A stretch of DNA of 64,000 nucleotides, taken from assembly GCA_017301995.1 (NCBI GenBank), contig JAFLEH010000002.1:160839-224838 (forward strand). The letters are read 5' to 3'. Origin of the DNA: Verrucomicrobiota bacterium. GTDB taxonomy: Bacteria; Verrucomicrobiota; Verrucomicrobiia; Verrucomicrobiales; Akkermansiaceae. Each line of letters opens with the position of its first letter. The first letter of the stretch is position 1. Positions 29,101 through 36,600 of this stretch are shown piece after piece. The notes beneath the pieces were generated by a model that saw only the letters and a program-made list of their open reading frames with translations, ran no database searches and was not told where the DNA came from. The position numbers were made by a program, and so were the translations under genes.

Positions 29101-29332
29101 CGAGCACCCGCCAGTCCGCCGCGTTTCCGGAGTCGGCCTTTTGTTTGAGAAACGCGATGAGGGCGGCTTGGTCGGACGACTCCAGCCAGGCATCGAGAAA
29201 CCTCGCGACGAGCGCGGGGTTTTCGGGTTTGTTTAGCAGCAGGGCATGGTATCGAACGGCCTTTTCGTCCGGTTCGGAGCGAACGGCGAGGGCGGATGCG
29301 AGGATGAGAACGGGGAGCAGAAGGCGTCTCAT
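20183..29332 (-). CDS. Giant secreted TPR protein (3049 aa), first gene of the MoxR cluster
   Basis: The ATG at 29332 begins a signal peptide (MRRLLLPVLILASALAVRSE); the frame to 29374 adds 14 residues without a signal. Residues ~25-960 carry many tetratricopeptide repeats (AAVAALDQAIKLAPDTPAA, and AIAIHRDLLKSSPDSVPIRQ). A Pro/Tyr/Gly linker near 975 (YNPGRYYPGYQPPAGPS) leads into about 2000 residues of alpha-solenoid-like sequence with no family I recognise and no cysteine-rich or enzymatic motif. It is probably an exported scaffold working with the membrane VWA proteins. The 9.15 kb length is far above usual TPR proteins of such clusters. The four following genes keep short spacing (11, 52, 45 and -4 bases), and the sixth follows after 9, so one operon is likely. 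Confidence 0.8.
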   Translation of the reverse strand: MRRLLLPVLILASALAVRSEPDEKAVRYHALLLNKPENPALVARFLDAWLESSDQAALIAFLKQKADSGNAADWRVLAAVHEFTGNDAAAVAALDQAIKLAPDTPAARLARGKMLAKILRIEPALADLTAAAADPQLDLEATTLAGRLLAQSGKPDDALKAWDGLLAKHPDDPGLREDLIDLLLQENLTAQAVESARKLVELTKDPYQNAVRRLRLAEILGLANKPTDAAGEYQAILALSAQDSWLEKETLALAEKLFASGQNQQGYRKFLEQAITAAPTRTALHLALAAHTLASGDIERAIAIHRDLLKSSPDSVPIRQSLASILERAGQTKEAAAELRLLTEQNPADAALWLQLASLCQSIKDQDGLDRAISQSIKLLPADASGRIQSAQIHERFQQTDKARAILEAAAKQDGPHSESADALAQFLARNKETDKAVEIWTEAAKTAPREELLRLSRSLAAQGKTDAAYQVLASRADAFSADPLVLSALCQAALLTDAAASAVPRAIALLDLASTPTETQTAVQIAVSLIRRAQAEEATIRDLANMPKPSVQRLCLLAQLHESLGDSLSATKTLTAAAEGDTSHCALLQKIALLESRGDLPGAIDTLRQLITIPGNRTPAYLRQLVGLQRRAGRTSDAIATTGEWKTLAPGDKTAYLTLSDLQSELGKPADAAAEIRRAIAKFGNDTELREKLSAVLIASGSSAEAYRITLQLHDEADTPAAKLKLVPALSAAATACGREQELEDTFRKRIRENPSATTPILVLRELLNSWNRSTEAVALLEQAARTAPSDTDLQIQYANQLEQNGATDEAGNVLSELARIQPSPDALRRLAAFHLRNGETEKADAITNRLAAEANDPRQLETLALGPFQTADWETALAIIARAKPDVAADWRIAYLKASALEQLDRPDEALPIFLSLLDESRELKLPPTAVGITPSGYNPGRYYPGYQPPAGPSQPLSPEAQALAHLSRAIEAAYPGDPWGNSSRFISKASLRRYGSSNGPIRFNIPATSLELRFRSLVHCFAIACRKPLAERAACLDRVRLPDVPFLPALKRIATMPETETLDSLVAANPTDTRLLSISSSYMFSVLFAEISPGKPTKNNRANPSQNSARLVVKPETYLASAKALVATDPDKALECLSRISASNPKQSETLGPEIERLTLEACRNASAEVIANRAYSLLNYRSGNAAVQKELESLVTAKLPADHPAHERIRTYRDFGGLNEAVAAGRYQEAAATLNRIIAKWKADAAKNPSLSNRWQNYSSRSFNPFGSDEGLTPVPRQQIANQSGYQVWYSAALSSGCEFLGAFRMNTDGNSRPTVPIPPEVVELLDEIAKSQPATSGPRNSSPKSIPDKFEVRDKPAFLAALATVSEPLLQLVILDALDFQPELRAAIANLTKPEAVPATPVLLWSSAWLASRGTDDAPVAYQLAVRAAAAPEPQWSNLARTHLAATALRLDEKARATLDLDPARSALLRLSKSLYNPDQRAMFAKNFKTLGLTDVAAALRKPPSAALAARYSGLSSFRRASNDPAAMVRNGNRTAAARMLLQRISNSTDDYSTRELISQATKLKLTKEIEALRPPDEAPFEKRLAFLTAICRIDDPANHREDLERLHLGNPDSPEALALLCLASEPEHQAELFKSVAAQPDNDLFEFGSRLLKREDSSSSTVADYPKRLAGWKPVIALLDAIPADQSASKNLTWINNSILSLTQSIYLNDSQRQLPGLAEPLPEPRKDDDEEDIRKIREIGKLAEQRVELLRDLTTAMLKHPGTSEQAFQILYAGRKAFGLDDATLAKHAVTALERALPRLLGAGTSDGRYGFSKQQALWARISSGGGASYGSTLSGGISPDAFLASVPASMRPPNLADDLMAVLPDKSAEPVRECYNILKKPEPDAIGKLVAAISEPKESSPTMSDCLSAALWLTDLDGSDTSAACEHLLTKIGPAPLLTGTGQIYDPNTGTYRVNPLSAAATAITTRWIATAPPAEGWKRITKIATDILGPEKHWPAYRFIAGDGNSSYPSSSAMQSAYQKLQAFTTIASGNRQSGRVQNYLGKRLLDAYGIPSQTPDGDSHLSNIFPAAYAERKPDNAEALAASMAAHLRQTALFVPGPGMFSADGSFLPSRCIGVPREPCRTALAKELAAVTGPERFWASVTASFLTKSKPDQVAKLVAPEIPAIRRWPQPQQAAFAEFLITTWPPLESGGLASWIDAATRDIDKALESRLLKALTANASTGGSQQEASLLTLRLIRRAPERAAACWSKAAAAADTRGTSLSNTYSNIVQSLTYGESRSRIPLASALRFVMLTSPDIRISPDRSNYLRYLLDRVFSGGSSEDQLPVPEKWAAVGKGETSKMVGFFAFIKDADLTSNPDLLASMLGGNWTYNLRTDAAKTIDPWADKEIAPHNPLCARVIRCLTASAAMRSPDDKKKAARADAYHALLSHPALPPASALPIITSLVDRDRNACADPRFAAQLIAAIDKADLSKSETVNQAFNTVRNLTPAHFTPEQAATLSTKTIPAVIDANESLGAGYTTSGIRRNLLDISLAMAARSGDKNAITKVFTANKDACSANFKHLTRLALEGLPEIAASLVPPPHEPFILDSCYLYGGGSSGEVVFRFDRKMEEALPPLLAAIKDPQQRYRVESLMHIYHETKDEKLMPSTPRADRIAKLTGRFATEAPPQQQARLEILCAIAPGKDLALADALRTICANLRMGDMIEDRATLRDNTDSAERQRIDYRICALDRLISINLNKGDPEEFFKQASGLTTVTGDETWFATERLRTLLVFFAPRCVTSILHAKPEDKEKWLASVRTLAVEAITGNDDGYGRQYQQHFRTFLVFAHAAAGKGADLVPWLDKQIYLVRSRIKFAPADDTSGPGRHENYYEFWKDMTFEIDGRENSAPLLLTAILTDKDIAAIEISPRYRISDMETSGMFKFDTIKDAINAVPDTCPRKPEYLTELAGILAWRKNDGKTAIATWLAAEEIDARHHASAYSDMTRASRFIYYIDAKQDADAKALLPSIDRGKLNKRTLETFDARAATLKQRAGETPKRKQ

Positions 29333-29437
29333 GGGATTGGGGTATTCGACCGGAATGGCGGGTGGAAAATTCACACGGGATCGGACGCGGGCGAAAAAAT
29401 GTTGGGTGAATGAAACGGGAATACCGGGAAACCGCGA

Positions 29438-29466
29438 CGGCTAGGCGACGCGGAATCTCCTATCAA
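29438..29466 (-). promoter_or_regulatory. Possible promoter of the TPR-MoxR operon
   Basis: On the minus strand TTGATA (29461-29466) is followed, after exactly 17 bases, by TAGCCG (29438-29443), about 105 bases upstream of the TPR start. The -35 is good but the -10 lacks the final T, so support is weak. Confidence 0.22.
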
Positions 29467-29486
29467 ACCGATCCCGGATGCACAAG

Positions 29487-29511
29487 GAAATTTCTCGCCG
29501 GGCGAGATTTC
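29487..29511 (-). terminator. Hairpin downstream of the beta-propeller gene
   Basis: GAAATTTCTCGCC and GGCGAGATTTC form an imperfect stem of about 11 bp around a single G, with a two-base bulge. It lies ~50 bases past the stop at 29561. No clear U-tract follows, so it may be a terminator or simply an inverted repeat. Confidence 0.35.
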
Positions 29512-29560
29512 GGCGGAACTGATGGTGTTATGCGCCGCTCGGCAGCCGATGTCTGGAGCG

Positions 29561-31432
29561 CTAACGCGGAAATTCGGGAAGCCGGCCAGGTTGTGGCGGG
29601 CGGTGGGAGTCCGGCGGACCGGGACGGTCTCCGGGAGCCATGGCGGGATTGGTTTTGAAGAACATCTTCCATCCGCCCTTCCACGGGATGACATACGGAT
29701 CGGTGATTTGCTCGCCGGTGTCTGCCTTGAGGCGGATGCCGTCCTCGGGGTTCCATGTTAGGCCGTCGGACGAAGTGAAACTGCGGACCGAGTTGGCCTG
29801 CGGAACCCGCTGCTCAAAGGCGTAGAGTCGCAGTTTCCCGCCGGGGAGCGTGACCGGCGCCGTGGTCCCCCAGTTTTCCAGGCCGAGATCCCGCAGATAG
29901 GAAAACCGGCGGCCGTCGCCGGATTCCGCAACGATGGTCCGCTTTCCGGCGAACACATACATCAGCCAGTTGTCTTTTGTGCGGAATACATCGGGATCCA
30001 CCAGCCCGTCGTGAGAAAAGACCGGTCCCGCTTCCTTGAAGCGAAGTCCGTCATCGGAGGTCGCGAGATGGATCGGATGCGGATTGGGCGCTCTTGCGGG
30101 ATCGCCTTGGTGGTCGGACGCCAGATAGTAGAGAAGAAAACGTCCGGCATCGTTGCGGATGATCGAGGGGTCTACGGCCTTGCGTTTGGATAGACCGTCG
30201 ATCCGGAACTCCACGGCCGGTTGGAAGCGGATGCCATCGGTGGAAACCGAGCACGCCACGGATTCGAGCCGTCCCGGTTGGTCGGGCGGCTTGACATAAT
30301 AGATCAGAATGCGCCGGTCTCCGTCGTTGACCGCGCATGGCACGGAGGCGGATTCGATGCGGACGCCGGGATCGCGGGTCCACGACAGGCCGTCGGCGCT
30401 GCTGGCGCTGAGAACCCGGTGCGACGCGAGCCCCCGGTTAGGTGGGTTGGCCTGACCTCCGGGCCGGTTGTTTGGAAGCGCACCCCCGTTGGCCTGCCGC
30501 ATGGATGTGACCAACAGCAGCCATGATCCGTCGCGCCGTTTCACCGCCCCGGGATCGGCGCCTGGAACGGGCACCGGGCGTTCGGTCTCGGTCCAGGTTT
30601 TCCCGTCCTTGCTGGTGATGGGCCACCTTCCGGGGCCGGTGCCGAAGAACGCCAGTCCGCCGGTGGCGTTGGTTAGATTGCCGAGCCATCGTCCACGGCG
30701 GTCCGGCAGGGTTAGATCTTCTATCCGTTCGAAGTGCAGGCCGTCTTTGCTAACGGCATGATAGGCCGACCCGCTTTCGCCGGATGGGTTGTTTCCTCCG
30801 GGAGGGCGTCCGGCGTCCCCGTTGTTGGGAACCACCAGATGATAGACGCCATCGCACAGGGCCGCCGCGCAATCGATCACCATGCGGCCGCGAATGGCGA
30901 AACGCGCGCCGGGTTCGAATTCGTAGTGGATGCCGTCGGCGGAGATCGCGGAGTGGATCGCGGGTTCGCCGGGGCCTCGCGCGCTCCGCTGGTTGGAGGT
31001 GAAGTAGAGCCGGATTTTTCCATCCGGGAGAGGGACAAGGGTCGGGTCGAACGGACGCATCAGCGATGGATCCATGTTGTTGACTTCGATTGGCGCCGCA
31101 TCGGTCCAGGATTCTCCCTCGTCGCCGGAAAACCGGACCGCCACGCGATCGAAAAACCGGTCGTTGTCGTTAGGAAACCACTGGAACGCGGCGATCAGCC
31201 GGCCGTCTTTCGTCCGGGCCACCGTTGGCACGCCCGCGGGGCCGAAATTGGCAAGCTTTTCGGGTGGAGCGCCCGGTGTGATCCGATACGCCACGACATC
31301 GTTGTTCCATGGGCCCGGACCGTTCCGGTTCGGGCCAGATGGCTGATTGCGGGGCGGTTCCTGGGCATGTCCCCCAACGGCGGCAAGGACGAGGGAAAGC
31401 GCGATCCATGTTGGGGTACGAGTGGCATTCAT
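29561..31432 (-). CDS. Secreted sialidase/GH43-like beta-propeller protein
   Basis: 623 residues from the ATG at 31432, which starts a signal peptide (MNATRTPTWIALSLVLAAVGG, ending HAQ). The open frame continues upstream to 31912 but that part is the shadow of the small membrane protein gene. The chain repeats a propeller pattern: FDPTLVPLPDGKIRLYFTSN, AVSKDGLHFERIEDL, TSKDGKTWTETERP, SSADGLSWTRDPG, DPSIIRNDAGRFLLYYLAS and TDPYVIPWKGGWKMFF. These Asp-box-like and DPxxxR motifs suit a five- or six-bladed fold of the sialidase/GH43/GH32 type. Substrate and activity cannot be read. Two Pro/Asn/Gly-rich stretches are present, near the N-terminus and mid-protein. Confidence 0.65.
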   Translation of the reverse strand: MNATRTPTWIALSLVLAAVGGHAQEPPRNQPSGPNRNGPGPWNNDVVAYRITPGAPPEKLANFGPAGVPTVARTKDGRLIAAFQWFPNDNDRFFDRVAVRFSGDEGESWTDAAPIEVNNMDPSLMRPFDPTLVPLPDGKIRLYFTSNQRSARGPGEPAIHSAISADGIHYEFEPGARFAIRGRMVIDCAAALCDGVYHLVVPNNGDAGRPPGGNNPSGESGSAYHAVSKDGLHFERIEDLTLPDRRGRWLGNLTNATGGLAFFGTGPGRWPITSKDGKTWTETERPVPVPGADPGAVKRRDGSWLLLVTSMRQANGGALPNNRPGGQANPPNRGLASHRVLSASSADGLSWTRDPGVRIESASVPCAVNDGDRRILIYYVKPPDQPGRLESVACSVSTDGIRFQPAVEFRIDGLSKRKAVDPSIIRNDAGRFLLYYLASDHQGDPARAPNPHPIHLATSDDGLRFKEAGPVFSHDGLVDPDVFRTKDNWLMYVFAGKRTIVAESGDGRRFSYLRDLGLENWGTTAPVTLPGGKLRLYAFEQRVPQANSVRSFTSSDGLTWNPEDGIRLKADTGEQITDPYVIPWKGGWKMFFKTNPAMAPGDRPGPPDSHRPPQPGRLPEFPR

Positions 31433-31506
31433 GGGTAGCCGGATGAAACACCGGAACGCGAGTCGCGGAAGAACGGAAGTCCCCGCGTCTGCCACCGCGC
31501 GGGGCC

Positions 31507-31839
31507 TCAGAATGGCTTCCGCAGACCCAGCCAAGCGGCGAACATCGCGGCCGCGAGGCAAAGGCCGAAAACCACCGGCGCGGGCAGCACCTTGCGCTTG
31601 GCAAGCACCGGAGCCGCGCCGAGAAACACCCACATCCCCAGCTTGATCATCCACCACGACTGCCCCATCGGCGGCTTCTTCAACATCGCGAAGCCCACGC
31701 CGAGGATCAGCAAAAGGGCGATGCCGTGCAGCATGGAGGCCGCCTTTTTTCCGGAACCGGCCAGCAGCACGGCTCCGAGCGAGGCAAACAGGGCGAAAAC
31801 ACCGGTCAGGTGGAGAGTCTTGAGGAGAAAGGGATCCAT
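31507..31839 (-). CDS. Small four-helix membrane protein
   Basis: 110 residues from the ATG at 31839 (MDPFLLKTLHLTGVFALFAS). The longer frame to 31920 adds a polar, Pro/Arg-rich shadow and would run into the promoter region of the divergent gene. Four hydrophobic segments lie at about 5-25, 35-50, 60-78 and 85-105. No family I can name with confidence; a SirB/CopD-like small membrane protein is possible. It ends about 75 bases before the start of the secreted propeller gene and could share its transcript. Confidence 0.6.
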   Translation of the reverse strand: MDPFLLKTLHLTGVFALFASLGAVLLAGSGKKAASMLHGIALLLILGVGFAMLKKPPMGQSWWMIKLGMWVFLGAAPVLAKRKVLPAPVVFGLCLAAAMFAAWLGLRKPF

Positions 31840-31913
31840 ATCGTTTTTCAGTGAGGCGCGCCCATTCTCGCCGCATCGGGGGATTTTGCAAGGGGGGGAT
31901 CGAAAATTCCACC

Positions 31914-31942
31914 TTGGCATGGCACGGCGGGGGCGCTAGGGT
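31914..31942 (+). promoter_or_regulatory. Likely sigma-70 promoter of the DUF4013 gene
   Basis: TTGGCA (31914-31919), a 17-base spacer, and TAGGGT (31937-31942) lie ~38 bases upstream of the ATG at 31981. The spacing is ideal and the position fits a short leader, so this is the best promoter candidate in the window. Confidence 0.5.
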
Positions 31943-31980
31943 GTCGGCAAGCCCGGATGGCGGGCTGCAATCCGCAAGCC

Positions 31981-32727
31981 ATGAACTACACCGATTCGAT
32001 CAAGGACTTTTTCGCGAGCCCCAGATGGGGGATGAACCTGTTGTTAGGCGCTGTGTGTTCGCTGATTCCGGTGATCGGGCCGATGGTGCTGCTGGGGTGG
32101 TTGTTAGGCGGATTCTGGGGGCGGGACGGTTACCGCGCCAAAGAGTTTCCGCCGTTTGATTTCGGGCGGTTTTCCGACTATCTGATGCGCGGGTTATGGC
32201 CGTTTCTGGTGGCGATGGTGGCGAGCGTGTTGTTTGTGCCGCTGATCTGGCTGGCGTGTTTTGTGCCGATGTTTTTCATCAGCCTGATTGGCGGCCACGG
32301 CCGTCACGGATCGGAAGCGGAGGGGCTGATCGCACTGGCATTGGTGTTGGGGATGTTCGTGGTGATCGCGGTGCTGAGCATTCTGATGATGCTGGTGGTG
32401 AAGCCCCTGATGATCCGCGCGGAGCTGTTGCAGGACTTCGGAAAATCGTTTGATTTCCGCTGGAGTCTGCGGTTTTTGAAACTGACGTGGCTGGAATGCG
32501 TGCTGGCGGCGGCGTTCATCTGGGTGGCCTCGATCGTGCTTTCGATCGTCGGTATGGCGGTGTTCTGCGTGGGGATCTATTTCATCAGCGGGCCGGTTTA
32601 TTTCGCGATGGCCCATCTGGATCGCCAGATCTATCAGCTATTCCTGGCCCGCGGCGGGGAACCGCTGGAAACGAGTCCGAAGCTGCTGGACGGGCCGCCG
32701 CCGCTGAATCCGGCGCCGACCGCATAG
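31981..32727 (+). CDS. DUF4013 family membrane protein
   Basis: 248 residues from the ATG at 31981 (MNYTDSIKDFFASPRWGMNL). The in-frame start at 31957 would sit very close to the promoter and adds eight unsupported residues. The N-terminus GMNLLLGAVCSLIPVIGPMV, followed by GWLLGG and YRAKEFPPFDFGRFSDYLMR, is the DUF4013 pattern. Five or six membrane segments cover the chain, and the C-terminus is a Pro-rich tail. Function is unknown in the family. It faces the small membrane protein gene divergently and converges on the PEP-CTERM gene, with ~195 bases between stops in which I see no clear terminator, only a perfect 12-base palindrome GCTTCCGGAAGC at 32888-32899. Confidence 0.85.
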   Translation: MNYTDSIKDFFASPRWGMNLLLGAVCSLIPVIGPMVLLGWLLGGFWGRDGYRAKEFPPFDFGRFSDYLMRGLWPFLVAMVASVLFVPLIWLACFVPMFFISLIGGHGRHGSEAEGLIALALVLGMFVVIAVLSILMMLVVKPLMIRAELLQDFGKSFDFRWSLRFLKLTWLECVLAAAFIWVASIVLSIVGMAVFCVGIYFISGPVYFAMAHLDRQIYQLFLARGGEPLETSPKLLDGPPPLNPAPTA

Positions 32728-32921
32728 ATCAGTTAGGTTGCGGTGCGGTCCGATCCGGGACGGGATTCAAGTTGTGTTCGAAGACATTGGTATGTTAGAA
32801 GGACGGCAAAACGGACGATATTTTTGTCAGTAGGAATCTTGGGCTTGCTGTGAGTTGGGCGCCCGCCCGGTTCCGATCAGCCAACGCGCTTCCGGAAGCT
32901 GTGGTTCGGTTTCGTCGCATT

Positions 32922-33626
32922 TCACGACAGGTGCGCGAGTTTGGCCACGCCTCCGCCCCGCGCCAATTCGACCGTCAATGGGGTATTTGCGTTTCTGCTG
33001 CGGCGCCACAGAGTCAGCAGGCTCAAGGCGGCCAGCAATGGCGTGGACGGTTCGGGAACACCCTCGATGGTGAGTGACCAACTTTGCAGGGTGCTGGTGG
33101 CTCCCGTCGATTGGTCAGCCAGGTAGAGGGTCCAATGGCCGTTGGCACTCATTCCGTTGAAGCCGGAGAGCATGGCGGGGCGGGCATCCGACGGCCGGAC
33201 GATTAGCGGATCGGTGGCGCGGCCGTCCGGTTGAAAGGTGCCGGTGACCGGACCACCGGACATGGGGACGCTGGTATGGATATCGAAGGCCGCGTCGTCG
33301 CGAAAGGTGATGTTGAGTCCCAAGCTGCCGGCGCCATCCGGATTGGCATCGTCCATACCGGCACGATTCAACAGCACGGCCATGCCGTCGCCGTGCGCCA
33401 GATAGGCGAAGAGGTCGCCATTCCAGCCACCGGCCAGGTTGATCGCCACCGAAACACTGTGAATGTCGGTAATGTCGAGATTGGCCAGCACCTGGGTGAA
33501 GGCCGCTCCGACATCGTCATTATCCGGAATCGGGGTGGAATAGGTCCAGGTCTGGCTGAATGGAGTTGCCGCTAATCCGGCGGATAGCGGGATCGTCGCA
33601 AGCAGGGCGTAAACCAAAGTCTTCAT
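32922..33626 (-). CDS. PEP-CTERM protein with proprotein-convertase P-like domain
   Basis: 234 residues. Signal peptide 1-19 (MKTLVYALLATIPLSAGLA). Residues ~25-190 form a jelly-roll like the convertase P domain: VSVAINLAGGWNGDLFAYLA, then HGDGMAVLLNR, and later NGHWTLYLADQSTGATSTLQ, SWSLTIEG. It then shows VPEPSTPLLAALSLLTLWRR, a PEP-CTERM exosortase recognition signal with short helix and basic stop. Unusually the chain runs 20 residues beyond the RR. It starts only 26 bases after the stop of the giant gene, so it may be read from the same transcript. Exosortase would have to be encoded elsewhere. Confidence 0.85.
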   Translation of the reverse strand: MKTLVYALLATIPLSAGLAATPFSQTWTYSTPIPDNDDVGAAFTQVLANLDITDIHSVSVAINLAGGWNGDLFAYLAHGDGMAVLLNRAGMDDANPDGAGSLGLNITFRDDAAFDIHTSVPMSGGPVTGTFQPDGRATDPLIVRPSDARPAMLSGFNGMSANGHWTLYLADQSTGATSTLQSWSLTIEGVPEPSTPLLAALSLLTLWRRSRNANTPLTVELARGGGVAKLAHLS

Positions 33627-33652
33627 GGGAGGCGATTCGTGTTGGGAGCGGA

Positions 33653-36600
33653 TTACGGTTTGCGGAGGCGGTAGTACGCGCTGCCGGAAGGTGGAGCGGG
33701 ATCGGTGTAGGTCACCATGCCGCTGGAGGTCGCCACCACGGAGCCAACCACGGACCAGGTGGTCATGTCGGTGGTGCGCTGGACTTGATAGGTCCGGCCG
33801 GGAATGCCGCGGAACGACAGACGCACCTTGCCGTCCGGTTGCAGTTCGAGCACCGGCGCGTTGGTTCCAACCCCGGCACCGGGTCTAACGGTCACGGTGA
33901 TGGCACCCGTGACGCTGATGCCGCCGGGATCGCTGATGGTGATAGTGACAGTGTCGGTGCCGGAGAAGCCGGTCGGCGGGGTATAGCGCACCGTGCCGGA
34001 CAGGAGCGCCGCGGTGCCGCCTTGGGCGGTGGCGCCGGTTACCCCAGAAACGGTGAGCGTGTCGCCATCGACATCGGTGGCCGCGGATAGAATCTTGCGC
34101 AGGCTGGCGTCGGTGGCGGTCTCATAGGCGGTGCTGATGGCATATCCCGCGAAGGTGGGAGCCTCGTTGACATTGGTGACGCTGATGGTGAACGCCATTT
34201 CAAAGCCCGCAGCCGGATTGCCGTCGTCGGTTGCCCGGACGCGGATGGCATAACTGCTCTTGGTCTCGAAGTCGGCGACTGGGGTTAGCTTCAGGGTGCT
34301 GCCGTCGAGGGTGAACGAGCCGTTGTCCACATCACCTTCACCGGCGACGAGGCTGAAGGTGTGGGTCTGGCCGGCATCGGCATCCACGGCGCTGAAGGTG
34401 CCGACAGTGGCATTGGCGGCGTTGTTCTCCGCAATGGCCGTGGCGCTGAGCAGGATATTGGTTGGCGCTTCGTTCGCATCGGTGACGGTGACGGTTAGAG
34501 CCTTGGCATAGGTGCCGCCGAGTCCGTCGTCGGCCTGCACGCGCAGACTGTAGGCATTCTTCGTCTCGAAGTCGGCGCTCGGGATGACCGTCAGGTTGGC
34601 GCCGTCGATGGCGAAGGCGGCGTTGTCGGTGTCGCCGTCTCCGCTGACGAGGCTGAAGGTGTGCGCGGCTCCGGCATCCGGATCAATGGCGGTTAGAAAA
34701 CCGACGGTGGCATTGGCGGCGTTGTTTTCCGCGAGCGTGGCCGGTGTGAGCGCGATGTCGGTCGGCGCTTCGTTGGCGTCGAGGATCGTGACGGTTAGGG
34801 TCTTGGCGAATGCACCACCCGCGCCATCGCTGGCCCGGACCCGGAGTTGATAGACGGCTTTGATCTCGAAATCGGCGCTGGCGACGAGTTGGAGACGGTT
34901 GGCGATGATGGCGAAAGCCGCGTTGTCGGCGTCGCCCTCACCCGCGACGAGGGTGAAGCTGTGCGACGATCCGGCATCGGGATCGGCGGCATTCAGGTCG
35001 CCGACGATGGCATAGGGCGCGTTGTTTTCCGTTAGGGTGGCCACTGTGAGCGTGATGTCGGTGGGGGCCTCGTTCACATTGGTGATACTGATGGTCAACT
35101 GCTTGTCCAGGCTGGCCGGAGGAGCGCCACTGTCGGTGGCGCGGATGCGGATGGCGTAGCTGGACTTGGTCTCGAAGTCGGCGCTCGGGATGAGCTTCAG
35201 GGTGGTGCCGTCGATCGTGAACGAATCGTTGTCGGTATCGCCTTCGCCGGTGACAAGGCTGAAGGTGTGGGTAGCTCCGGCATCGGGATCGCCGATTGCG
35301 GTTAGAGAACCGACGGTGGCGTTGGCGGCGTTGTTTTCGGCGATGCTGCTGGCGCTGAGGGCGATGTCGGCCGGCGCTTCATTCACATCGAGGATGGTGA
35401 CGGTCAGCGCTTTGGCGAAGGTGCCGCCCGCGCCGTCGTTGGTCTGCACGCGGAGGCTGTAGGTGCTCTTGGCCTCGAAATTGGCGCCGGAGATGAGCTT
35501 GAGGCTGCTGCCGTCGATGGTGAAGGCCGCGTTATCCGTGTCGCCCGTGCCGGTGACGAGGCTGAAGGCCTGCGTCTGGCCCGCGTCGGCGTCCGTGGCC
35601 GTCAAAGTGCCCACCGTGGCTCCTGGTGCGTTGTTTTCCGCGATGCTGGCCGTGCTGAGCGCGAGGTTCGTCGGCGCGATGTTCGTCGTGGTGATGACAA
35701 AGGTCTGCGCGGCGCTCGAATTCACGCCGCCATTGGCCGTGCCGCCGTCATCCTGCGCCACCACCGTGATGGTGGCCGTGCCGGTGGTCGAACTGGTGGT
35801 GAAGGTGAGCGTGCCCGTGCTGCTGATGGCGGGCTGCACGGAGAAGAGCGCGTTGTTGTTGTTCGTGACATTGAAGCTCACGGTCTGTGCGGATTCGTTC
35901 GGGCCCGGCGAGATGTCGGTGACTGCGGAACTCAAGCTCTGCGTGGTATTGGCGGCGACCGTGAGCGGTGCGGACTTGAGGGCGATGGTGAAGTCGCCTC
36001 CCGCATGCACGCGGCTGACACCGCCGAGCCCTGCGGGGATGTTTTGCTGGCCGCTGCTGTTGGTGCCCCAAACGACCACGGTGCCGTTGCTCTTCACGGC
36101 CACACTGTGTTGGAAGCCTGCGGCGACACCGACCACTCCGGTCAGCCCCGCGGGCACACTGGATTGACCGGCATCATTGCGCTGCCACGCCGCCACGGTT
36201 CCATCGTTTCTGACCGCGAGATTATGATCCCAGGAGCCGGAGGCGATGGCGTTCACGCCGCTCAGGCCGGACGGAATATTGCGCTGCCCCTCATTGTTGG
36301 CGCCCCAGGCCACCAAGGTGCCATCGCTCTTCAAGGCCAGCGCATGGCTTTGTCCGGAAGAAACGGCCACCACACCGGTCAAACCCGCCGGAATGTTGAG
36401 CTGTCCCCAACTGTTGTTGCCCCAGGCCACGACGGTGCCGTCACTCTTGATCGCATAACTGACGACATACCCTGCGGCGATGCCGGTCACATTGTTCAAG
36501 CCCGCCGGGATGTTGCACTGCCCATTGGCATTGCTCCCCCAAGCCATGACGGTGCCGTCACTCTTGAGCGCCAAGCTGTGCGATTGACCAGCGGCAACCG

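Noticed and set aside
31433-31912. An N-terminal extension of the secreted propeller protein
   Set aside because: The extension is the out-of-frame reading of the small membrane protein gene, and the signal peptide begins only at 31432.
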